A stretch of 11,262 bases of DNA from Acidimicrobiales bacterium (GCA_024641625.1 JAHECQ010000096.1:1-11262); one strand, 5' to 3'; positions 1-6,779 are shown, numbered from the stretch's first letter. Translations and numbers: made by a program. The notes: generated from the sequence alone by a model not told the origin.

Positions 1-882
1 CACTCGGGGGACAGTGGGCAGGCTCGGAGTGATGAAACCCTCGATCAGCCCGGCGACGACGAAGGCCAGCATCAGCCCCAGAACGACGCTGATCGAGCGT
101 CGTCCCTCTTCGGCGAACGCGGTCGACCGACGCCGATCCCCCGGATCGATGATGGTCCAACCCAGGCGTAGTCCCGCTGCACCGGCAATGATCGCTGCGG
201 AGACCTCCAGCAAGCCGTGGGGCAGGATGAGACCCCAGAACTTGGCTTGTTGGCCGGCGGACACGAAGATGGCCAAGGCGACGCCGATGTTGGCCCCGTT
301 GAACGCCAGGACGTACACGGTTCCCACACCGAAGGTGACGCCGAGCGCGAAAGCGAGGAAGGACACCTGGATGTTGTTCACGAGCACGCTGGTGGCGAAC
401 TCGGCGGCAGGAGCCGACGAGTAGTAGTCCTCGAACTCCTCGTCGACGTAGGCAGCTCGAACGACCTCGGGCGAGGTCACATCGAGGGCCTCGGGTGAGT
501 TGGCGAGCCACACCGCCATGATGATGGCCGGGGCGAAGGTGATGAACGTCGCCACCAGCACGAGGCGACGGATGTGCCATACCGCGCCGGGAAATGTTGA
601 CCCGAAGAACTGACGCACGCTCGACCATGGACTGGCCGAACGTCGGTACAGCGCGCTGTGGGCGGCAGCGACCGTGTTCGTCAACTCGGCCGTGAGCCCG
701 GGATCGCCGTAGTGCAATCGGGTGTGGCTGAGCTGGCTGGACGCTCGCTGGTAGAGGCGAAGGAACTCATCGACCTCCTCGGGCCGCAAACTCGATGGCG
801 ACGACCGGACCTTGACGGTCAGCGTCGTCAGCCGCTCCCAGCTCGCACGATTGGACAGAAGATACCGATCCAAGTCGCTCAC
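1..882 (-). CDS. SpoIIM-family (stage II sporulation protein M / DUF95) membrane protein, 3'-truncated by window edge
   Basis: The minus strand reads open from GTG at 882 to the window edge, giving 294 residues with no stop; the C-terminus lies outside. The first ~100 residues are soluble and helical, followed by about five hydrophobic segments (roughly 106-127, 168-193, 195-215, 219-240, 264-283). Family hallmarks are visible: VNNIQVSFLAFALG near 168-181, NGANIG at 195-200, LPHGLLEVSA at 220-229 and AGLIEGFITP at 277-286. SpoIIM acts with SpoIID/SpoIIP during engulfment in Bacillus, but most homologues are in bacteria that do not sporulate and have unknown function, so a sporulation role should not be assumed. 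GTG 882 is chosen because a TACGGT box lies 7 nt upstream. The gene is divergent from an RDD-family gene, a common pairing for this family. Confidence 0.88.
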   Translation of the reverse strand, partial: MSDLDRYLLSNRASWERLTTLTVKVRSSPSSLRPEEVDEFLRLYQRASSQLSHTRLHYGDPGLTAELTNTVAAAHSALYRRSASPWSSVRQFFGSTFPGAVWHIRRLVLVATFITFAPAIIMAVWLANSPEALDVTSPEVVRAAYVDEEFEDYYSSAPAAEFATSVLVNNIQVSFLAFALGVTFGVGTVYVLAFNGANIGVALAIFVSAGQQAKFWGLILPHGLLEVSAAIIAGAAGLRLGWTIIDPGDRRRSTAFAEEGRRSISVVLGLMLAFVVAGLIEGFITPSLPTVPRV

Positions 883-888
883 GCGGTC

Positions 889-894
889 TACCGT
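889..894 (+). promoter_or_regulatory. -10 box for the RDD-family gene (leaderless)
   Basis: TACCGT ends 7 nt before GTG 902, which supports that codon over the in-frame GTG at 896 as the start of a leaderless mRNA. No clear -35 is seen. It shares 5 bp with the divergent -10 box. Confidence 0.5.
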
Positions 895-895
895 A
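890..895 (-). promoter_or_regulatory. -10 box for the SpoIIM-family gene (leaderless)
   Basis: On the minus strand this reads TACGGT and is separated by 7 nt from the GTG at 882. That spacing puts the predicted transcription start at or beside the start codon. No convincing -35 is visible. It overlaps the opposite-strand -10 box of the RDD gene by 5 bp. Confidence 0.5.
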
Positions 896-901
896 GTGGG
901 C

Positions 902-1807
902 GTGACCGTGCCGGTGTCCGATCAGCCTGCACCACCGCTGGGTCCGCGACCGCCGTCGGGGCGGCAAGTCACCTCCTCGACGGCACGCCGAGGACCCACC
1001 ACGGGCGCGGCAACCCCTTCACGTTCGCCTCACCACCTCACGGTCGTGACTCCCGAGGCGGTACTGCTCGAGTTCCGGGCCGCCGGTATCGCCAGCCGTC
1101 TCCTGGCCAAGACCCTCGATGTGATGATCCAGGGTCTGCTGCTGATCGCGCTGCTCGTGGTGGTTGGCCTCGCTTCGACGGCCGGCACGGCCCGTTTGAT
1201 CATCGTGTTGGTGGGCGTGTTCCTCGTGGTCTTCGGTTACCCGACCCTGGAGGCCTTCTGGGGAGGGCAGACGCCGGGGAAGCGTGCGTTGGGTGTGCGA
1301 GTGATCTCGATCGAAGGTTCACCGATCCGCTTTCGTCATGCGGCCATCCGATCCATCATCGGTGTCTTCGAGTTCCTCATCCCCCCGGGCGGTCTCCTTG
1401 CCATCGTGTCGGCGTTGGTGAGTCGACGGAGCCAGAGAATCGGCGATCTCGCGGCCGGAACGGTGGTGGTCAGGGATCACCGAACGACGACACAGCCGTA
1501 CTTCTGGGCTCCTCCGCGAGGTTGGGAGCAATACGGTTTCGCCTTCGACGCCGGACGCCTCACGCCCCCCCGATACGCCATCATTCGCGAGTTCCTGAGG
1601 CGAGCCCACGAGTTCGACGACGACGCCCGATTGGCGCTGGCCCGCACACTGGCGGCACAGGTCGAAGGTTGGACATCCTGGCCCCGGCCGCCCGAGCTCG
1701 GGGCCGAGGCATACCTGCTCTCGACCGCGTTCGCCTACCAGCGGCGCTTTGCCCCCAGGCTGGGCCCGGTCGTGGATGCGCCCCCTCCGACCTCGCGCCG
1801 GGCATGA
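902..1807 (+). CDS. RDD-family integral membrane protein
   Basis: This 301-residue protein has a Pro/Ser/Thr-rich N-terminal ~50 residues, then an RDD domain. The signature Arg (R66, in GIASRLLAKTLD) and Asp (D73) open the first hydrophobic segment. A second segment follows (LIIVLVGVFLVVFGYPTLEAFW), then the conserved GGQTPGKRALGVRVI stretch, a third hydrophobic region and RIGDLAAGTVVVRD. A ~100-residue soluble C-terminal tail follows that is not part of the RDD core. The function of the family is not established; transport roles have been suggested for some members. GTG 902 is preferred over GTG 896, 908 or 914 because of its 7-nt distance from TACCGT. The gene is divergent from a SpoIIM-family gene. 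Its stop codon lies in the first copy of a 16-bp tandem repeat. Confidence 0.9.
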   Translation: MTVPVSDQPAPPLGPRPPSGRQVTSSTARRGPTTGAATPSRSPHHLTVVTPEAVLLEFRAAGIASRLLAKTLDVMIQGLLLIALLVVVGLASTAGTARLIIVLVGVFLVVFGYPTLEAFWGGQTPGKRALGVRVISIEGSPIRFRHAAIRSIIGVFEFLIPPGGLLAIVSALVSRRSQRIGDLAAGTVVVRDHRTTTQPYFWAPPRGWEQYGFAFDAGRLTPPRYAIIREFLRRAHEFDDDARLALARTLAAQVEGWTSWPRPPELGAEAYLLSTAFAYQRRFAPRLGPVVDAPPPTSRRA

Positions 1808-1835
1808 GCCTCACCGGGCATGAGCCGCACCGGGC
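1798..1835. repeat. 16-bp tandem repeat across the RDD stop codon
   Basis: CCGGGCATGAGCCTCA (1798-1813) is followed directly by CCGGGCATGAGCCGCA (1814-1829) and a partial third copy, CCGGGC (1830-1835). The two full copies differ at one position. Copy one contains the RDD stop TGA (1805-1807), and copy two repeats the same TGA at 1821-1823. It looks like a local slippage duplication of the gene's 3' end. Confidence 0.8.
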
Positions 1836-1868
1836 TGGACGTGCGTCTGCCCGTGGCGTTGAACGCCG

Positions 1869-1874
1869 TAGCCT
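1869..1874 (+). promoter_or_regulatory. -10 box for the cysteine desulfurase-mnmA-tsaC operon
   Basis: TAGCCT lies 6 nt before ATG 1881, in the 73-bp gap after the RDD gene. This is the same leaderless layout as at the other unit-leading genes in the window. No good -35 match is seen. Confidence 0.5.
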
Positions 1875-1880
1875 TGCAGC

Positions 1881-3017
1881 ATGGTCCACTATCTCGATCA
1901 CGCTGCCAGCACCCCGGCACGTTCCGGCGCGATCGAGGTCCTGACCCGTCAACTCACGCACGGCTACGGGAACCCGACGGGGGCTCATCGCCTGGCTCGA
2001 GCAGCCAACCGGGTGCTCGACGAGTCCCGGGAGATCATGGCCGAGGCCCTGGGCGCAACGCCTGGTGAGGTGGTGTTCACCGCCGGCGGTACCGAGGCGG
2101 ACAACCTGGCAATCCTCGGTTCTCTCGAAGCCCGTGGCGGCGTCGCCGTGTGCTCGGCGATCGAACACCATGCGGTGCTCGATCCCGTGTTGTACCGCGG
2201 TGGGGTTGCCGTGGCCGTGGGCCCCGACGGAAGGATCGACCTCGAGCGGCTGTCGCGAGTACTCACTCCCGAGGTGAACGTGGTGTCGGTGATGCTGGCC
2301 AACAACGAGACCGGCGTGATCCAACCTCTGGCCGAGGTCGCCGAACTCGTGCGCCGTCAGGCGCCGCACGCGGTTCTCCACACCGATGCCGTCCAGGCGT
2401 TTGCCTGGCTCGACGTAGCCGAGATCTGTCGCGATGTCGACATGATCTCGGTGTCGGCCCACAAGTTCGGTGGGCCACAGGGTGTCGGTGCGCTCGTGGT
2501 GCGCACCGGTCGCTCGATCGAGCCCCGGCTGCGTGGTGGTGGCCAAGAGCGCGATCGTCGGAGTGGCACCCAGAACGTGGCCGGTATTGCCGCCATGGCC
2601 AGCGCGGCGGCCGAAACCCTGGCCGTGCGCGACGCGGAAGTCGTACGGGTGTCGGCCTTGCGAGACCGGCTCGTCAGGGAGCTCGGCGATCGACTTCCCG
2701 GTGTTGTCGAGTCCGGTGTCGTCGATGGGGTGCGGGCCCCGAAGACGGCCAACATCGCTCACCTCTGTTTCGAGGGCGTCGAGTCCGAGGCGCTGCTGTT
2801 CCTGCTCGAGAAGGAGGACATCATGGCCTCGGCCGCAGCGTCGTGTTCGAGTGGGGCCATGGAACCCAGCCACGTGCTCGCCGCCATGGGGTTCAGCCGC
2901 GAGCTCGCCGCCGGCTCGTTGCGGCTCTCGCTCGGTCATACCACGATCGATGACGACATCGACGCGGTGCTGGCGGCGATCCCGGCCGCCGTTCGCCGCC
3001 TCCGAGAGCGAGTCTGA
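1881..3017 (+). CDS. Cysteine desulfurase, class V aminotransferase fold (NifS/IscS/YrvO type)
   Basis: This is a PLP enzyme that removes sulfur from L-cysteine as a protein persulfide, releasing alanine. The protein has 378 residues, normal for the family, and starts MVHYLDHAASTPA, the typical N-terminal strand. H96 in the EHHAVLD motif is the PLP-stacking/acid-base His. K195 in SVSAHKFGGPQG is the Schiff-base lysine. RSGTQNVAGI is the usual substrate and cofactor loop. C322 in AAASCSSGAMEPSHVL is the catalytic cysteine, on a loop of group I (IscS/NifS) type. It is the first gene of an operon with mnmA, 1 nt downstream, so the likely main partner is MnmA, as for Bacillus YrvO. No IscU or SufU scaffold gene is next to it, so I leave the symbol blank; a general Fe-S role cannot be excluded. 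Confidence 0.93.
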   Translation: MVHYLDHAASTPARSGAIEVLTRQLTHGYGNPTGAHRLARAANRVLDESREIMAEALGATPGEVVFTAGGTEADNLAILGSLEARGGVAVCSAIEHHAVLDPVLYRGGVAVAVGPDGRIDLERLSRVLTPEVNVVSVMLANNETGVIQPLAEVAELVRRQAPHAVLHTDAVQAFAWLDVAEICRDVDMISVSAHKFGGPQGVGALVVRTGRSIEPRLRGGGQERDRRSGTQNVAGIAAMASAAAETLAVRDAEVVRVSALRDRLVRELGDRLPGVVESGVVDGVRAPKTANIAHLCFEGVESEALLFLLEKEDIMASAAASCSSGAMEPSHVLAAMGFSRELAAGSLRLSLGHTTIDDDIDAVLAAIPAAVRRLRERV

Positions 3018-3018
3018 C

Positions 3019-4089
3019 ATGACGGGCAACCCTGACACGACCGATGCCCGGAGGATCCCGGCTCCGGAGGTCCTGGTGGCCATGTCCGGAGGGGTCGACT
3101 CGTCGGTGGCGGCCGCCATGTTGGTGGATCAGGGTTATCGGGTCACCGGCGTCACCCTGAAGCTGTGGGGCGGGGAGTCCGACTCCGGCTGTTGCGCAGT
3201 GTCCGATGTCGAGGATGCCCGACGGGTTGCGCACCGACTGGGTATCGATCATCACGTGTTCAACTTCGGTCGCGAGTTCAACGAACACGTCATCGATCCC
3301 TACGTGGCCGCCTACGACAGTGGTCTGACGCCGAATCCGTGCATCGAGTGCAACCGTCACATCAAGTTCGACAAGCTGCTCCGACGGGCCGACGCGCTCG
3401 GCTTCGATCTGATCGCCACCGGCCACCATGCCGCGGTGTCGCTGATGGCCGATGGCTCGCGGCGCATCACCCGGGGAGCCGATCGGGCCAAGGACCAGTC
3501 GTACGTGCTGTACATGCTCGGTCAGGAGCAACTCGATCGGCTGCTGCTCCCGGTCGGTTCGATCACCAAGGACCGAGTGCGGACGTTGGCGCACGAGCTG
3601 GGACTCGGCACCGCAGCGAAGCCCGACAGCCAGGATGTGTGCTTCATCCATTCCGATGGTGGTCGACGAGCCTTTCTCGGCGACCGCATCCCGTTGACGC
3701 CGGCGCGGATCATCGACCGTGCCGGACGAACCGTGGGCCGGACCGAAACCGTGCAGCTCGTCACCATCGGGCAGCGCAAGGGCCTGGGCTTGGCGGGCAA
3801 TGACAGTCGCAACTATGTCGTGGACATCGATCGGAGGGCTGGTGTGGTGACGGTCGGGCCCGAGGACGAGACCCTGGTGGGTTCGACCGAGTTGATCGAC
3901 GTGGGTTGGACGGCGCCGGTGCCCGAAGGTCGCTATGACGTGCAGTGTTCGGCCCATGGTTCCTGCCTGCCGGGCATCGTCGCCGGCTCGACCATCACGT
4001 GGGATCGACCACATCGGCGAGTTGCCTCGGGCCAGGCCGTGGTGTTCTACGAGAAGGATCATGTCGTGGGCGGAGCGCTCGCCGCGTGA
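3019..4089 (+). CDS. mnmA: tRNA-specific 2-thiouridylase MnmA
   Basis: MnmA adenylates uridine-34 of tRNA-Lys, -Glu and -Gln and replaces O2 with sulfur using ATP. The protein has 356 residues. The P-loop SGGVDSS is at 23-29. The GESDSGCCAVSDVEDARRVA region follows, then NPCIECN with catalytic nucleophile C108. GHHA comes next, then KDQSYVLYML, and DSQDVCFI with the second catalytic cysteine C208. The C-terminal beta-barrel domains include the conserved TIGQRKGLGL and end in GQAVVFYEKDHVVGGALA. It begins 1 nt after the desulfurase stop; GAGAG at 3004-3008 can serve as a ribosome binding site. ATG 3019 is chosen; an in-frame ATG at 3082 would sit too close to the P-loop. Its end overlaps the next gene by 4 nt. 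Confidence 0.97.
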   Translation: MTGNPDTTDARRIPAPEVLVAMSGGVDSSVAAAMLVDQGYRVTGVTLKLWGGESDSGCCAVSDVEDARRVAHRLGIDHHVFNFGREFNEHVIDPYVAAYDSGLTPNPCIECNRHIKFDKLLRRADALGFDLIATGHHAAVSLMADGSRRITRGADRAKDQSYVLYMLGQEQLDRLLLPVGSITKDRVRTLAHELGLGTAAKPDSQDVCFIHSDGGRRAFLGDRIPLTPARIIDRAGRTVGRTETVQLVTIGQRKGLGLAGNDSRNYVVDIDRRAGVVTVGPEDETLVGSTELIDVGWTAPVPEGRYDVQCSAHGSCLPGIVAGSTITWDRPHRRVASGQAVVFYEKDHVVGGALAA

Positions 4090-5042
4090 TCCTCACCACG
4101 GACCTCGATCGCGCGCTCGAGGTCCTGGAGCAGGGCGGGCTCGTGGCGTTCCCCACCGAGACCGTCTATGGGCTGGGAGCCGACGCGACGAGGCCGGAGG
4201 CAGTTCGGCGTGTGTTCGAGGTCAAGGGTCGACCGGTCGACCACCCACTCATCGTCCATCTCGGTGTGCCTCCCGCCGGCAGGTCCTGGGGTGAGTGGCT
4301 TGCTCGTTGGACGTCGGCACCCGATCAGCGAGTCGTCCACCTCGCCGAGGCGTTCTGGCCGGGTCCCCTGACGGTGATCGTGCCGCGGTCGGAGCTGGTC
4401 TGCGATGAAGCCGTCGGTGGCCGCTCGACGGTTGGTCTGCGGGTTCCGGACCATCCGCTGACGCTCGAACTCCTGCGGCGATTCGGCGGCGGATTGGTCG
4501 GCCCGTCGGCAAATCGCTTCGGGCGGGTCAGCCCCACCACGGCCGCCCACGTCGTGGATGATCTGGGCGACCAACTGGAGGTCGTCCTCGATGGAGGACC
4601 GGCTCGCGTCGGTGTGGAGTCCACGATCGTCGAGGTCATCGAAGGCCGACCGGTCACGCTGTTGCGTCCGGGGGGAGTCAGTCCCGGCGAGATCGAGGCA
4701 GTCCTCGGTGAGGTCGTGCTCGATGGTCGCGCCGGTCCGTCACGAGCTGCCGGCATGCTGGCCTCGCACTACGCCCCGGTCGCCCCGGTCGAGGTCGTGA
4801 CGACCGCAGGGGAAGCAGCCATCCGCGGAGGCTCCCAGCGCACGGCCGTGGTGGGCCCCGGCGGCACCATCGAGCTGCCGGCCGACGCCGAGGGCTTCGC
4901 CAAGGGCTTCTATGCAGCCCTGCGTCAGGCCGACAGCCCGGGCGTGGCCAAGATCTTCGTCGTTCCTCCCACTTCGGGCGATCTGCTCGACGCGGTGCTC
5001 GATCGGCTCCGGAAGTCGGCCGGCCCCCGACCGCTGGAGTAG
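4086..5042 (+). CDS. L-threonylcarbamoyladenylate synthase, two-domain Sua5/YwlC type
   Basis: This enzyme makes threonylcarbamoyl-AMP from threonine, bicarbonate and ATP; the product is passed to the TsaD complex to form t6A37 on ANN-decoding tRNAs. The protein has 318 residues. The N-terminal YrdC-like domain shows FPTETVYGLGADA (22-34), KGRP at 47-50 followed by HPL, and GPSANRFGRVSPT with S141-A142-N143. A linker with GMLASHYAP leads into a C-terminal Sua5 domain (about 205-318), which separates it from the short TsaC form. The GTG start at 4086 overlaps the mnmA stop as GTGA, implying translational coupling; GGAG at 4072-4075 is a plausible ribosome binding site. Its TAG stop is also the first half of a -10 box for the next gene. 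Confidence 0.94.
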   Translation: MILTTDLDRALEVLEQGGLVAFPTETVYGLGADATRPEAVRRVFEVKGRPVDHPLIVHLGVPPAGRSWGEWLARWTSAPDQRVVHLAEAFWPGPLTVIVPRSELVCDEAVGGRSTVGLRVPDHPLTLELLRRFGGGLVGPSANRFGRVSPTTAAHVVDDLGDQLEVVLDGGPARVGVESTIVEVIEGRPVTLLRPGGVSPGEIEAVLGEVVLDGRAGPSRAAGMLASHYAPVAPVEVVTTAGEAAIRGGSQRTAVVGPGGTIELPADAEGFAKGFYAALRQADSPGVAKIFVVPPTSGDLLDAVLDRLRKSAGPRPLE

Positions 5043-5045
5043 CGT
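5040..5045 (+). promoter_or_regulatory. -10 box for the class II aldolase gene, overlapping the previous stop codon
   Basis: TAGCGT lies 7 nt before GTG 5053. Its first three bases are the TAG stop of the Sua5-type gene. The 10-nt intergenic gap would also allow read-through from the operon, so this may be a second, internal promoter. Confidence 0.45.
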
Positions 5046-5052
5046 TTTGGGC

Positions 5053-5844
5053 GTGACCACCTATCCGCCACTCCGCCGCACCGATGCTCCCCAGCCTGCC
5101 GACTCGCCCGACGCAGAACGTGCGCATCGTCGGCGCATGTGCGCCTTGGGCTACCGCGTGTTCGGCGCCCTGCGATTCGGTCAGCTCGGCGACGGGCACA
5201 TCAGCGCCCGGGATCCCGAGCTCACCGACCACTTCTGGTTGTTGGGCTACGGCGTCCCGTTCCGGGAGGCCACCGTCGATGCCCTGGTGTTGGTCTCACC
5301 CGAAGGTGACGTCGTGCGCGGTACGGGCGACATCAACATCGCGGCCTACAACATCCACGCCCCGATTCTCGCTGCCCGGCCCGAGGCCGTTTCGGCGGCC
5401 CACACCCACACTCCCTATGGCACGGCCTTCTCGGCGCAGGCTCGGCTGATGGAACCCATCAGCCAGGAGTCATGCTTGTTCGTGTTCGACCAGGCGCTGT
5501 TCGACGACGAGGAGCTCGAGGTGGTCAGCACCATCGGTGGCGCCCGGATCGCCGATGCCCTCGGCCCCAACAAGTTGGTCATCCTTCGCAATCACGGCCT
5601 GCTCACCGTGGGGGAGACCGTGGAGGCCGCGGTGGGGGCCTTCGTCGTGGCCGAACGGGTCTCGGAGGTGCACGTCAAAGCGGGTGATGCCGGACGACCG
5701 ATCTCCACCGAGGGGGCCAAGCAAGTGGCGGCTCACTACACGAACCAGAACCTCGAATGGTTGGTGTTCCAGTGGTTGGTTCGTGATCTCGTGCCGGACC
5801 CGAGCGTCGTCGACCGATCAGGCGGACTGCTCACTCGATCCTGA
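5053..5844 (+). CDS. Class II aldolase/adducin head domain family protein
   Basis: The 263-residue protein carries one class II aldolase/adducin domain. Likely zinc ligands are H117 and H119 in HTHTPYG, plus H181 in RNHGLLTVGET. The N-terminal region has FGQLGDGHISARDP (H49 in place of the usual Asn-Val of GNVS), which suits the adducin-like branch also containing NovR/CloR-like proteins. In fuculose- and rhamnulose-type aldolases a catalytic Glu lies about 19 residues before the first zinc His. Here that region reads NIAAYNIHAPILAARPE and I see no equivalent Glu. Substrate and reaction therefore cannot be named: aldolase, decarboxylase or epimerase are all possible. GTG 5053 is supported by TAGCGT 7 nt upstream. 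The 3' end overlaps the convergent gene by 14 bp. Confidence 0.87.
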   Translation: MTTYPPLRRTDAPQPADSPDAERAHRRRMCALGYRVFGALRFGQLGDGHISARDPELTDHFWLLGYGVPFREATVDALVLVSPEGDVVRGTGDINIAAYNIHAPILAARPEAVSAAHTHTPYGTAFSAQARLMEPISQESCLFVFDQALFDDEELEVVSTIGGARIADALGPNKLVILRNHGLLTVGETVEAAVGAFVVAERVSEVHVKAGDAGRPISTEGAKQVAAHYTNQNLEWLVFQWLVRDLVPDPSVVDRSGGLLTRS

Positions 5845-6766
5845 TCGCCCGGACCCTGGCTTCGGCCAGGGCCTGGCCGGGGAGCGATGGTGTGAAGATG
5901 AACTCGCGCCCCGAACGGGTGGTGACCGATCGACCGGTCCGCATGGCCAGCGGGAGCGGTTCACCGACTCGAACCGCCAGGGCGAGCCCGAGGGCACCGG
6001 CACTCAGGTCGATTCGCTCGGTGTCGAGGTCGTCGCCCGAGTGACCGGCATCGGCCAGACCGAGCTCGGGAGCCAGCCGGCGTTGGATGAGGAGGGACTC
6101 GGCGAGCCGGTAGTAATCGTGGATCACGAAGCCGGCGGGAACGAAGACCAGCCATCGGCGTGCCAACTGGTGCAGTGTTCGAGCCCCCTGGTAGATGAGG
6201 GCGGCCCCCAGCGCGGTGAGCAGGATCCCGAGGAGGTACTGCTTGGCTGCGAGCAGCAACGGTCCGGTGATCGTGCCGGCAAAGACCATGAGCCAAGCGA
6301 GTTGCACGGGCCCGAGCAGCACCGCTGCCGGGGGGCGAAGCGCCATGCGTCGCTCCGAGCCGTAGGCACTGCCGTTGATCATGGGATCACCCACGACCGG
6401 GAGGAAGATGAGGCCGACGGTGACGAGACCGGCGCCGATGCTGGTGAGCGTGCGGGCGTTCCACTCCCCGGCAGTCGTGGCGGCGAGGAGTGCTGCTGCC
6501 GGCGCTGCCGGGGCGAGCGTGCGAACAAGGGTGAGCGAGACGGTCGATGGGGCCAGCACGGCGATCATCCCGGCCAGCCAGCCGGCCCACAGCCCGACCT
6601 CGACCACGAGTCTGACCGGCTCGGAACGGCCCGAAACCGCGTCGAGGATGCCAGGGCCGACCAGGAGTGGCTGGAGTAACCAGATCAGACGCACCGGCCA
6701 GAGGCCGAGGCGTTGGAGGACGTTGAGCGGACGTTGCGGAGCAGATCTGTTCTGGCGGGCGGCCAT
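5831..6766 (-). CDS. Uncharacterised multi-spanning membrane protein with soluble C-terminal domain
   Basis: I do not recognise the family. The 311-residue protein has a basic N-terminus and about five or six hydrophobic segments (roughly 51-72, 77-97, 106-127, 146-166, 168-193, with a weaker one near 23-40). A ~105-residue soluble domain follows (about 205-311). It starts RRWLVFVPAGFVIHDYYRL and contains GALGLALAVRVGEPLPLAM and a Thr/Arg-rich strand-like stretch. The pattern of a strand plus a Gly-turn 'VIHD' resembles bacterial PH-like domains, but this is only a guess. ATG 6766 has a CACACT box 7 nt upstream. The gene is convergent with, and overlaps by 14 bp, the aldolase gene, and is divergent from ligA with only 31 bp between starts. 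The long hydrophobic runs support this frame over the competing plus-strand reading frame. Confidence 0.75.
   Translation of the reverse strand: MAARQNRSAPQRPLNVLQRLGLWPVRLIWLLQPLLVGPGILDAVSGRSEPVRLVVEVGLWAGWLAGMIAVLAPSTVSLTLVRTLAPAAPAAALLAATTAGEWNARTLTSIGAGLVTVGLIFLPVVGDPMINGSAYGSERRMALRPPAAVLLGPVQLAWLMVFAGTITGPLLLAAKQYLLGILLTALGAALIYQGARTLHQLARRWLVFVPAGFVIHDYYRLAESLLIQRRLAPELGLADAGHSGDDLDTERIDLSAGALGLALAVRVGEPLPLAMRTGRSVTTRSGREFIFTPSLPGQALAEARVRAIRIE
5851..5873 (+). terminator. UUCG-tetraloop hairpin just after the aldolase gene
   Basis: CCCTGGC (5854-5860), loop TTCG (5861-5864) and GCCAGGG (5865-5871) form a perfect 7-bp stem closed by C-G around UUCG, an exceptionally stable tetraloop. 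It extends by two G-C pairs with one bulged A (5853). It starts 7 nt after the aldolase stop and sits inside the 3' end of the convergent gene. No U-tract follows, so it may be a non-canonical terminator or a 3'-end stabilising hairpin. Confidence 0.45.
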
Positions 6767-6773
6767 CGCAGTC

Positions 6774-6779
6774 AGTGTG
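6774..6779 (-). promoter_or_regulatory. Possible -10 box for the membrane protein gene
   Basis: The minus strand reads CACACT, 7 nt before ATG 6766. The match to TANNNT is imperfect at the first base, but the spacing agrees with the other starts in the window. Confidence 0.25.

Noticed and set aside
1..882. Sporulation locus suggested by the SpoIIM homology
   Set aside because: Most SpoIIM-family proteins occur in non-sporulating bacteria, and no other sporulation gene is in the window.
2470..3018. A longer mnmA frame starting inside the desulfurase gene
   Set aside because: The extra 183 residues are an out-of-frame reading of the desulfurase, and the N-terminus at 3019 already fits the MnmA family.
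1581..3119. 512-residue open frame on the minus strand opposite the RDD and cysteine desulfurase genes
   Set aside because: It is antisense to two well-supported genes, rich in His/Arg/Gly with no domain or hydrophobic pattern. Long antisense frames are expected in high-G+C coding DNA.
2893..4062. 389-residue open frame on the minus strand opposite mnmA
   Set aside because: mnmA is certain from its catalytic motifs on the plus strand; the antisense translation has no recognisable features.
5537..6679. 380-residue plus-strand open frame across the aldolase 3' end and the membrane protein gene
   Set aside because: It is out of frame with the aldolase and mostly antisense to the membrane protein, polar and Gly/Glu/Arg rich, whereas the minus-strand frame gives coherent transmembrane segments.
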